Shown one piece after another: positions 1-5,912 of a stretch of DNA of 12,641 bases. Where the stretch lies: positions 1 to 12,641 of the forward strand of contig JBAZEH010000033.1 of the NCBI GenBank assembly GCA_041653955.1. Reading direction: 5' to 3'. The stretch is from UBA1562 sp041653955 (lineage in GTDB: Bacteria > Omnitrophota > Gorgyraeia > Gygaellales > Profunditerraquicolaceae). A model generated the notes under the pieces. That model was not told the origin of the DNA. It made no database searches and saw nothing but the letters and a program-made list of their open reading frames with translations. Position 1 is the stretch's first letter. Every line of letters begins with the position of its first letter. Made by a program: the position numbers and the translations under genes.

Positions 1-509
1 TCCGGATGAAACTGGACGCCCCAGACCGGGTATTGTTTATGTTTCAACCCCATTATCTCATTCTCTTTTGTCCAGGCGGTTATCTCAAGGGATGAAGGGA
101 AACTTTTTTTCTCTACCAGCAAAGAATGATATCGCGTGGCTTCAAATGGATTCGGCAGGCCGCGGAATATATCTTTACGGTTATGGTATATAAAAGATGT
201 TTTACCGTGCATCAATTTCCTGGCGCCTATAATGCGGCCTCCGTATACATAACCGATAGCCTGATGGCCGAGGCAAACCCCCAATATAGGTATCTTTCCG
301 GAAAACTCCCTGATCACCTCGCAGGATATGCCCGCGTCCTCAGGCCTTCCCGGCCCGGGGGAGATAACTATCTTCTTTGGCTTCAGCTTCTTTATCCGGT
401 TAATAGTTATCTTATCATTCCTGAACACCTTTATATCAGCCCCCAACTCACCCAAATACTGGACAAGGTTGTAGGTAAAGGAATCATAATTGTCTATCAT
501 CAATATCAT
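1..509 (-). CDS. Class I glutamine amidotransferase, TrpG/PabA type (partial, C-terminus beyond left edge)
   Basis: Glutaminase subunit that releases ammonia from glutamine for a partner chorismate enzyme: anthranilate synthase (tryptophan) or aminodeoxychorismate synthase (folate). Reading from 509 gives 169 codons with no stop, then the window ends. Visible motifs are the N-terminal MIDNYDSFTYNLVQYLGE (residues 4-21), SPGPGRPEDAG (50-60, oxyanion region), the nucleophile elbow GVCLGHQ with catalytic Cys79, and GVQFHPD with catalytic His168. About 20-25 residues, including the usual Glu of the triad, should lie outside the window. The chosen ATG overlaps the murA stop as ATGA and has GGAG upstream; an in-frame ATG at 524 would add five residues (MERKR). 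Following murA directly implies translational coupling. TrpG and PabA cannot be told apart without the synthase partner, so no symbol is given. Confidence 0.93.
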   Translation of the reverse strand, partial: MILMIDNYDSFTYNLVQYLGELGADIKVFRNDKITINRIKKLKPKKIVISPGPGRPEDAGISCEVIREFSGKIPILGVCLGHQAIGYVYGGRIIGARKLMHGKTSFIYHNRKDIFRGLPNPFEATRYHSLLVEKKSFPSSLEITAWTKENEIMGLKHKQYPVWGVQFHP

Positions 510-1768
510 TCTTTTTCTCTCCATATCTTCGCGCCCAATCCCTCTAATTTCGCTTCTATATCCTCATATCCGCGTTCAAGATGGTATATCCTGGATATTG
601 ATGTCCTGCCCGAAGCTACTAATCCCGCTAATACCAGCGATGCTGACGCGCGCAAGTCAGAAGCCATCACCGGAGCCCCTGAAAGCCCTCTTACTCCCTC
701 TACTATAGCATGCGGCCCCTCGCGCTGGATACGCGCCCCCATACGGTTCAGCTCTGCCACATGCATAAACCTGTCAGGGTATATCTTCTCTGTGATCACG
801 CTTATCCCGGGAGTAACAGCCATCAGGCTCATTATCTGCGCCTGCATATCCGTAGGAAAACCCGGATAAGGCAATGTAGTTATATTCACCGGGCTTAACC
901 TCTTTTTAAGGCGCACGCGCACAGCGCCGTCATTCTTATTTATATAAGCCCCCGCCTCTTCCAATTTATCTACCAACGCTCCGAGGTGCTGATAACAAAT
1001 ATTCTTTATAGTTATATCCCCTTTGGTGATCAATGCCGCTGCCATCAGGGTCCCTGCCTCTATCCTGTCGGGGATTATGGTATGGTTTGCGCCACGCAGT
1101 TCCTTCACCCCTTCTATTTCTATAATTGGCGTGCCATGCCCTTTTATCTTAGCGCCCATCTTTATCAGGAACTCTGCAAGGTCAGCGACTTCAGGCTCAC
1201 AGGCCGCGGACTCTATCACAGTCTTCCCTTTAGCCAGGGTAGCTGCCATCATCACATTATCCGTAGCAAGGACAGATGAACCGTAAACACCCCCCAAATA
1301 TACGCGGCTGCCCTTAAGGCGGCTCGCCTTCGCGTGGATATATCCGGCTTCAACACTTATATCAGCGCCTAATGACCTGATACCTTTAAGATGCAGGTCC
1401 ACCGGCCTTACTCCGATAACACATCCGCCGGGGAGGGAGACCTTTGCTTTCTTGAGTTTTGCGAGTATGGGCCCTAATACGCAAAAAGAGGCGCGCATTG
1501 TGGAAACTAACTTATAATCGGCGATAAAACTTGGGTTCCTGGTAGGCCCTATATGGACTACGCCTTTGTTAAGCTCCGAATTCTTACCGAGCGAGCGCAT
1601 GATCTTAAGCATAGTATGGGTATCGCGCAGGCTCGGGACACTCCTGATAACGCAAGGCTCATCCGTAAGCAGGGTAGCCGCGATTATCGGCAGGACCGCA
1701 TTCTTAGAGCCGGATACAACCGCCTCGCCTTTTAACCTTACTCCCCCTTCAATAACCAGCTTATCCAT
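506..1768 (-). CDS. murA: UDP-N-acetylglucosamine 1-carboxyvinyltransferase (MurA)
   Basis: Cytoplasmic enzyme of the first committed step of peptidoglycan synthesis; it transfers enolpyruvate from phosphoenolpyruvate to UDP-N-acetylglucosamine. At 420 aa it matches the family length (E. coli 419). Seen in the sequence: GSKNAVLP near the N-terminus with Lys22 and Asn23, TMRASFCVLGP with Arg92, the catalytic loop PGGCVIGVRPVDLH with Cys116, YPGFPTDMQAQ with the catalytic Asp307, and DLRASASLVLAGL at 371-383. Cys rather than Asp at position 116 is the form that fosfomycin can alkylate, so sensitivity at the target is expected. A small departure is SSVLATDN at 164-171, where many homologues have SVGATEN. 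The ATG shares one base with the prmC stop (TAATG), and the stop overlaps the next start (ATGA). Its place between prmC and a trpG-type gene looks operonic rather than pathway-based. Confidence 0.97.
   Translation of the reverse strand: MDKLVIEGGVRLKGEAVVSGSKNAVLPIIAATLLTDEPCVIRSVPSLRDTHTMLKIMRSLGKNSELNKGVVHIGPTRNPSFIADYKLVSTMRASFCVLGPILAKLKKAKVSLPGGCVIGVRPVDLHLKGIRSLGADISVEAGYIHAKASRLKGSRVYLGGVYGSSVLATDNVMMAATLAKGKTVIESAACEPEVADLAEFLIKMGAKIKGHGTPIIEIEGVKELRGANHTIIPDRIEAGTLMAAALITKGDITIKNICYQHLGALVDKLEEAGAYINKNDGAVRVRLKKRLSPVNITTLPYPGFPTDMQAQIMSLMAVTPGISVITEKIYPDRFMHVAELNRMGARIQREGPHAIVEGVRGLSGAPVMASDLRASASLVLAGLVASGRTSISRIYHLERGYEDIEAKLEGLGAKIWREKE
519..522 (-). promoter_or_regulatory. Ribosome binding site for the TrpG/PabA-type gene
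   Basis: On the minus strand, GGAG (continuing as GGAGAG) lies 7-9 bases before the ATG at 509, inside the last codons of murA. This spacing favours the ATG at 509 over the in-frame ATG at 524, which begins two bases upstream of this motif and would leave the motif inside the coding region. Confidence 0.6.
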
Positions 1769-2562
1769 TAATTCACTCTTTTCTTCGCTATAACAACCCT
1801 GTTTATCCCGCTATAATCCCTGACCAACTCCATTATCTCAAAATATCCTGATTTTTGAAGAATATTTTTTATGGCGCCCTCCTGATCAAAGCCTATCTCC
1901 ATAACCAGTGATCCTGCCTCCTTTAAATAACGCGGGGCTTCTCTGGCCAGGCGGCGATAAAAATAGAGGCCGTCATCCCCGGCATGCAAAGCAATGCGCG
2001 GTTCATGCCTGACTTCGGAATGTAATCTTTCTATATCTGAAGAGGGAATATACGGGGGGTTAGAAACTATAAGGTCAAACTTCTTATCCCGCAGCTTTCG
2101 GCCGGAGAAAAGGTCGCTTACTAAAAAATCTATCTTCACGCTATTTAAAACCGCATTCTTCTGCGCTGTCTTAACCGCCTTTTCAGAAATATCTACGGCG
2201 GTTATCCTGGAACCGGGCAGCAGCTTTGCCAGGCTTACGGCTATACAACCTGAACCGGTCCCCATATCTAAAATATCGGCAGCGACGCAAGATAATTGCT
2301 TTACCGCTGTTTCAACTAATATCTCGGTTTCCGGGCGGGGTATCAATACATCCTTGTTGACCAGGAAATTAAACCCCATAAACTCGGTTTTCCCCAGTAT
2401 ATATTGTATGGGCTCCCCCTTTATCCTTCTTTTTAATACGGCCGACACAAAGCTGGCTTTATCTTTAGTTAAAAGTTCGCCGCTATTAAGGTATAAAGAG
2501 GCCCGGCTGCAATTTAATATGTCAGTAAATAATAACTCCGTCTCGTTCATAAATGAGCGCAT
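1768..2562 (-). CDS. prmC: Release factor glutamine methyltransferase (PrmC/HemK), short N-terminus
   Basis: SAM-dependent methyltransferase that N5-methylates the glutamine of the GGQ motif in release factors; the RF1 gene lies just upstream. The Rossmann core shows motif I DMGTGSG (99-105), acidic VDIS (123-126), and the glutamine-binding NPPY (168-171) followed by IPSSDI. The helical N-terminal domain retains RRIKGEPIQYILG (45-57) and IPRPETE (74-80). The open frame allows two starts: Met1 (2562) and Met5 (2550). The first four codons come from the adjacent 77-bp repeat, which ends with the A of Met5. An in-frame TAA two codons before Met1 prevents any longer start, and neither ATG has a good Shine-Dalgarno sequence. 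Against the E. coli enzyme (277 aa), roughly 20 N-terminal residues seem absent. This is either a short lineage form or a 5' end replaced by the repeat. The stop overlaps the murA start by one base. Confidence 0.93.
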   Translation of the reverse strand: MRSFMNETELLFTDILNCSRASLYLNSGELLTKDKASFVSAVLKRRIKGEPIQYILGKTEFMGFNFLVNKDVLIPRPETEILVETAVKQLSCVAADILDMGTGSGCIAVSLAKLLPGSRITAVDISEKAVKTAQKNAVLNSVKIDFLVSDLFSGRKLRDKKFDLIVSNPPYIPSSDIERLHSEVRHEPRIALHAGDDGLYFYRRLAREAPRYLKEAGSLVMEIGFDQEGAIKNILQKSGYFEIMELVRDYSGINRVVIAKKRVN

Positions 2563-2626
2563 AACTTACGGAGCACGAAAGTGCGAGGTAAGTTATTTTG
2601 CGCGAATTTATACCCTACCATATTAA
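2550..2626. repeat. 77-bp direct repeat, copy 1 (hairpin-forming, next to prmC start)
   Basis: Identical over all 77 positions to copy 2, 93 bases away. It begins TAAATGAGCG and ends CCATATTAA on the plus strand. Inside is an imperfect palindrome at 2557-2603: outer GCGC arms (2557-2560 and 2600-2603), a perfect 8-bp stem TAACTTAC/GTAAGTTA (2562-2569 with 2588-2595), an internal GGA/GAG loop (2570-2572 and 2585-2587), a GCAC/GTGC stem and a GAAA loop (2577-2580). The remaining 23 bases (2604-2626) are AT-rich and unstructured. The copy ends inside the prmC start region. It contains no coding potential of its own. It resembles REP or MITE-like palindromic elements in size and form; no transposase is nearby. 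Confidence 0.95.
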
Positions 2627-2642
2627 CAAACATAAGCGGTGT

Positions 2643-2719
2643 TAAATGAGCGCATAACTTACGGAGCACGAAAGTGCGAGGTAAGTTATTTTGCGCGAAT
2701 TTATACCCTACCATATTAA
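2643..2719. repeat. 77-bp direct repeat, copy 2 (hairpin-forming, next to prfA stop)
   Basis: Perfect copy of the element at 2550-2626 in the same orientation, separated from it by a 16-base spacer (2627-2642) that is not repeated on the other side. Its hairpin spans 2650-2696. It ends 16 bases before the prfA stop codon. The sharp loss of identity at both edges (A/T at the left, C/A at the right) shows that the unit is 77 bp, not a simple 93-bp tandem duplication. Together the two copies account for nearly the whole 173-base gap between prfA and prmC. Confidence 0.95.
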
Positions 2720-2735
2720 AAACTACAAAAGGATA

Positions 2736-3788
2736 CTAAGCCTTGCTCTCCGATGCCTTTATCAATGCCTCGGATATCTCATCCATATCCCCTTCCAATA
2801 TCGCCTCTAATCTATGCAAGGTGAGGTTTATCCTGTGGTCTGTCACGCGCCTGTCGGGAAAATTGTAAGTGCGTATCTTCTCGCTGCGGTCGCCAGTGCC
2901 TATCTGGGAACGCCTCTCCTGCGATATCTTCTTTATATCCTCCTGCTGCCTTACATCCATGATCCTCGCGCGCAGTATCCTCATCGCCTTAATCTTATTC
3001 TTTAACTGCGAACGCTCATCCTGGCACGCCACTACCGTGCCTGTAGGCACATGCGTGATCCTTACCGCGGAGTCAGTCTTCTGCATATGCTGGCCTCCGG
3101 GCCCGGATGACCTGTAAGTATCTATCTTCAAGTCCTTTGGTTCAATGGAAAGGTCTACATCTTCAGGCTCCATCAATACAGCTACCGTAGCCGTTGAGGT
3201 ATGGATCCTGCCCTGCGCCTCCGTGGTCGGGACGCGCTGCACGCGATGCACCCCGCTTTCAAATCTCAGGCGCCTGTAGGCATCAGTGCCTTTTACGCTG
3301 AATACTACTTCCTTAAAGCCCCCTAACTCCGTGGGGTGCGCCGACATCTCCTCTACAGACCACCCTTTGACCGCGGCATATTTTGTATACATACGGTAAA
3401 GATCGGCGGCAAATAACGCCGCCTCCATTCCTCCCGTACCCTGGCGTATTTCAACTATCGCATCACGGCCCGCAGTCTTATCTTCCCCCGCCAGGAGGGC
3501 CTTGAAGTTATCCTCCATGCCCGCTTTTTTATTCCTAAGGTCATCGAGTTCAGTTCTTGCCAGCGCCAGGAAATCATCGTCGTGCTTCTCAACAAGGGCC
3601 TTTTCAAGCCCTTCTATCTCGCTACCTATCTTCTTATATTCGCGGAACAGGGAAACTACTTCTTTCAGGCCAGATAGTTCCTTGGCATACCTGTTATACT
3701 GGTCCTTATCGGAAACACTCTCGTAAGAAGCGAGGAGCTGTTCCAGTTCCTCGTAGCGTTTTTCTATCTTGTCCAGCTGCTCTAACAT
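2736..3788 (-). CDS. prfA: Peptide chain release factor 1
   Basis: Recognises UAA and UAG in the ribosomal A site and triggers peptide release. At 350 aa it has the normal RF1 length (E. coli 360). An acidic, coiled-coil-like domain 1 (about 1-100) is followed by the conserved RQGTGGMEAALFA segment (115-127). The codon-recognition tripeptide is P-T-T (187-189) in RVPTTEAQGRIHTS, the PxT form of RF1 rather than the SPF of RF2. The catalytic GGQ lies at 231-233 within SSGPGGQHMQKTDSAVR; many RF1s have GAGGQHVN here, so the HMQ after GGQ is a mild departure. The C-terminus has RIRTYNFPDRRVTDHR-like residues (KIRTYNFPDRRVTDHR, 304-319). The ATG starts three bases after the rpmE stop. Its predicted modifying enzyme PrmC is the next gene, beyond the repeat pair. 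Confidence 0.97.
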   Translation of the reverse strand: MLEQLDKIEKRYEELEQLLASYESVSDKDQYNRYAKELSGLKEVVSLFREYKKIGSEIEGLEKALVEKHDDDFLALARTELDDLRNKKAGMEDNFKALLAGEDKTAGRDAIVEIRQGTGGMEAALFAADLYRMYTKYAAVKGWSVEEMSAHPTELGGFKEVVFSVKGTDAYRRLRFESGVHRVQRVPTTEAQGRIHTSTATVAVLMEPEDVDLSIEPKDLKIDTYRSSGPGGQHMQKTDSAVRITHVPTGTVVACQDERSQLKNKIKAMRILRARIMDVRQQEDIKKISQERRSQIGTGDRSEKIRTYNFPDRRVTDHRINLTLHRLEAILEGDMDEISEALIKASESKA

Positions 3789-3791
3789 ATA

Positions 3792-4019
3792 TTAGGCTGC
3801 CTGCGCGCCCGTATCCGTCTTCTTCTTGCCGTACTTCCTGATGAATTTGTCTACCCTGCCGGCTGAATCCACGAACTTCTGCTTACCCGTAAAGAACGGG
3901 TGGCACTTTGAACATATTTCAACCCTGATATTGGTCTTGGTAGAACGGGTATGTATAGTATTCCCGCACGCGCATACAATTACACTTTCCTGGTATTTCG
4001 GATGTATCTTATCTTTCAT
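3792..4019 (-). CDS. rpmE: 50S ribosomal protein L31, zinc-binding form
   Basis: Small protein of the large ribosomal subunit at the bridge to the 30S head. The 75-aa product begins MKDKIHPKYQ, typical of L31, and carries four cysteines: Cys16 and Cys18 (CAC) and Cys36 and Cys39 (CSKC). This is the C-plus, zinc-holding type rather than the zinc-independent paralogue, so zinc availability may matter. HPFFTGKQKFVDSAGRVDKF (40-59) is the conserved core, followed by a basic tail and a short TDTGAQAA end. The start is fixed by an excellent AAGGAGG sequence four bases upstream. It lies between rho (31 bases upstream) and prfA (3 bases downstream), a common bacterial rho-rpmE-prfA order. Confidence 0.97.
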   Translation of the reverse strand: MKDKIHPKYQESVIVCACGNTIHTRSTKTNIRVEICSKCHPFFTGKQKFVDSAGRVDKFIRKYGKKKTDTGAQAA

Positions 4020-4023
4020 TTTT

Positions 4024-4030
4024 CCTCCTT
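4024..4030 (-). promoter_or_regulatory. Strong ribosome binding site for rpmE
   Basis: AAGGAGG on the minus strand, four bases before the ATG at 4019, is the best Shine-Dalgarno match in the window together with that of rho. It lies in the 31-base gap after rho and suggests that L31 is translated independently and strongly. Confidence 0.75.
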
Positions 4031-4050
4031 ATTAATAACTATAGACGGCG

Positions 4051-5307
4051 TTATTGGTTCATACTGTTTAAAAACTCTTCGTTATTCTTTGTCTTGGCCA
4101 ATTTCTCTATCAGAAGCTCCATCGCCTCTACGTTATTGAGCTCGTTTAATACCTTCCTCAATATCCACACCTTTTGCAGCTTATCCTGCTTAAGGAGCAG
4201 CTCTTCGTGACGGGTATTGGAACGCTTTATATCAATAGCGGGATATATCCTGCGCTGGAATAGGTTACGGTCCAGCTGCAGTTCCATGTTGCCCGTTCCC
4301 TTGAATTCTTCAAAGATGACCTCATCCATACGGCTGCCGGTATCTACCAGGGCAGTCGCGATAATGCTAAGGCTGCCCCCCTCGTCAATAGCGCGGGCTG
4401 CTCCGAAAAACCTTTTGGGCTTCTGCAGGGCATTGGAATCTATACCTCCCGATAATACTTTGCCGCTATGCGGGATCACGGAGTTATACGCGCGGGCAAG
4501 GCGGGTTATGCTGTCCAAAAGCACCACCACATCTTTCTTATGTTCAACCAGCCTTTTTGCCTTCTCAAGGACTATCTCGGCGACCTGGACATGCCTCTCC
4601 GGAGGCTCATCAAAGGTAGATGATATTACCTCGCCCTTCACATGCCTCTGCATATCAGTGACCTCTTCGGGCCTTTCGTCTATCAAAAGGACGATGAGGA
4701 TAACATCGGGATTATTGCTGGTTATGGAGTTAGCTATCTTCTGCAATAATACTGTCTTGCCGCTATAAGGCTGAGCGACAATAAGCGCGCGCTGGCCTTT
4801 GCCGATAGGCGCAAGGAGGTCTATTACGCGCATGGATATCTCATCGGGTTTGGTCTCCAGGTTAAATCCTTCATGAGGATATACCGGGGTAAGGTTATCA
4901 AACAAAACCTTATCTTTGGCGTCTTCCGGATTCTCAAAGTTCACCGCGTGCACCTTAAGGAGCGCGAAATATTTCTCTCCCTCTTTGGGGGGCCGTATCT
5001 CACCGCTTACCGTGTCTCCGGTCCTTAAGTCAAACTTCCTTATCTGGGACGGCGATACATAGATATCGTCCGGACAAGGCAGGTAATTATAGTTCGGAGA
5101 CCTTAAAAATCCGAACCCTTCGGAGAGTATTTCAAGTACCCCTTCCCCGAACATAAGGCCTTCCTTCTCTGCCTGGGCCTGCAGTATCTTAAAGATCAGG
5201 TCCTGCTTCTTCAGGCCGCTGACGCCGTTGACGTTCAAACCCTTGGATAACTTGGTCAGCTCCGTTATCTTCATATCTTTCAAACTTCCGATATCTAACT
5301 TTTCCAC
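4051..5307 (-). CDS. rho: Transcription termination factor Rho
   Basis: Hexameric RNA-dependent ATPase/helicase that ends untranslated transcripts. At 418 aa it is the compact form without a large N-terminal insertion (E. coli 419). Order: N-terminal helical domain (1-50), cold-shock-like RNA-binding domain with GFGFLRSP and DIYVSPSQIRKF (64-92), then the RecA-type motor. The motor shows Walker A QPYSGKT (179-185), IDERPEEV with the catalytic Glu (209-216), Walker B VVVLLDSITRLARAYN (260-275), the Q-loop region SGKVLSGGIDSNALQKPKRF (281-300) and GTGNMELQLDR. In Walker A, Tyr181 replaces the Lys181 of E. coli Rho, while Lys184 and Thr185 are kept. The start is GTG at 5307, fixed by AAGGAGG five bases upstream; the nearby ATG at 5312 is out of frame. 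It overlaps coaE by 13 bases. Confidence 0.97.
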   Translation of the reverse strand: MEKLDIGSLKDMKITELTKLSKGLNVNGVSGLKKQDLIFKILQAQAEKEGLMFGEGVLEILSEGFGFLRSPNYNYLPCPDDIYVSPSQIRKFDLRTGDTVSGEIRPPKEGEKYFALLKVHAVNFENPEDAKDKVLFDNLTPVYPHEGFNLETKPDEISMRVIDLLAPIGKGQRALIVAQPYSGKTVLLQKIANSITSNNPDVILIVLLIDERPEEVTDMQRHVKGEVISSTFDEPPERHVQVAEIVLEKAKRLVEHKKDVVVLLDSITRLARAYNSVIPHSGKVLSGGIDSNALQKPKRFFGAARAIDEGGSLSIIATALVDTGSRMDEVIFEEFKGTGNMELQLDRNLFQRRIYPAIDIKRSNTRHEELLLKQDKLQKVWILRKVLNELNNVEAMELLIEKLAKTKNNEEFLNSMNQ

Positions 5308-5912
5308 AACATCCTCCTTATTATCTGTTTCGTTTGCTCCTTTGTTTTCCTTATAGTTGAGTTATTATCTATTACAAAATCCGCAAGGCGGAGTTTCTCG
5401 CGCAAGGGTACCTGCGCCCTGATCCTCTTTAATATATCATTCCTGTTAAATCCTGTTTTTTTATGTACCCTCCTTATCTGTTCTTCCCTGTTCACCTTTA
5501 CCACTATCAATTTATCTACCGAACTCTTAAGCCCCGTCTCAATAAGCAGCGGGGCATCCACAACTACGATCCTCCCGCGCGAGCCTGCTATTTCTTTTTT
5601 AATAATGCGCAGCACCTCGGGGTGCATTATATTATTCAATTTTTTGATTAGGGGCCTGCTGCTGAACGCGATACCCGCGAGGCGCCTGCGGTCTATGGCG
5701 CCCCCTTTCCCTGTTATGCCCCTGCCGAAAGAATGGATAACGCTCTTATATATCCCGGAGCCGGGCTTAAGCAGGGAACGGGCGATCCTGTCTGCGTCAA
5801 TCACCCTTACCCCGCGCATCCTGAAGAACGCGGCTACGGTGCTTTTTCCGCTGCCGTATCCTCCGGTAATCCCTATGACGATTTTCCTGTCAGCGCGCTT
5901 TAGCTTTTTCAT
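5295..5912 (-). CDS. coaE: Dephospho-CoA kinase
   Basis: Catalyses the last step of coenzyme A synthesis, ATP-dependent phosphorylation of the 3'-hydroxyl of dephospho-CoA, in the cytoplasm. The 205-aa length is normal for the family. Visible features are the P-loop GGYGSGKST (17-25), VIDADRIAR (37-45) with the acidic residues of the active site, HPEV (97-100), VVVDAPLLIETG (116-127), and the C-terminal LRLADFVIDNNST segment where family members recognise the adenine and close the fold. The first nine residues (MKKLKRADR) are basic and precede the core strand. The ATG lies within the last codons of glgA (23-base overlap), and the end overlaps rho by 13 bases, so it is embedded in the transcription unit. 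The ribosome binding site is weak, consistent with coupling to glgA translation. Confidence 0.96.
   Translation of the reverse strand: MKKLKRADRKIVIGITGGYGSGKSTVAAFFRMRGVRVIDADRIARSLLKPGSGIYKSVIHSFGRGITGKGGAIDRRRLAGIAFSSRPLIKKLNNIMHPEVLRIIKKEIAGSRGRIVVVDAPLLIETGLKSSVDKLIVVKVNREEQIRRVHKKTGFNRNDILKRIRAQVPLREKLRLADFVIDNNSTIRKTKEQTKQIIRRMLWKS
5313..5319 (-). promoter_or_regulatory. Ribosome binding site deciding the rho GTG start
   Basis: AAGGAGG on the minus strand, five bases before the GTG at 5307 and inside the last codons of coaE. It supports the GTG start of rho; the ATG between them belongs to the coaE reading frame. Confidence 0.7.

Noticed and set aside
126..869. 247-codon plus-strand open frame opposite murA and the trpG-type gene
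   Set aside because: It runs antisense across two clearly conserved genes, has no recognisable motif, and its codons mirror the real genes. It is a shadow of the minus-strand frames.
2557..2603. Intrinsic terminator for prfA formed by the repeat hairpins
   Set aside because: On the minus strand the stem is followed by TCATTTA rather than a U run, and the GC content of the stem is modest. Bidirectional termination cannot be excluded but is not supported.
1994..2626. 210-codon plus-strand open frame across prmC and repeat copy 1
   Set aside because: Antisense to the conserved prmC, with a low-complexity Ser-rich product and no motif; it only ends in the repeat by chance.
2604..2626. Promoter within the repeat tail (TATAAA-like on the minus strand)
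   Set aside because: There is a TATAAAT match but no -35 element at suitable spacing in either copy.
2550..2719. CRISPR-like array
   Set aside because: Only two units, each 77 bp with its own long hairpin, a 16-base spacer and no cas genes; units and spacer do not match CRISPR sizes.
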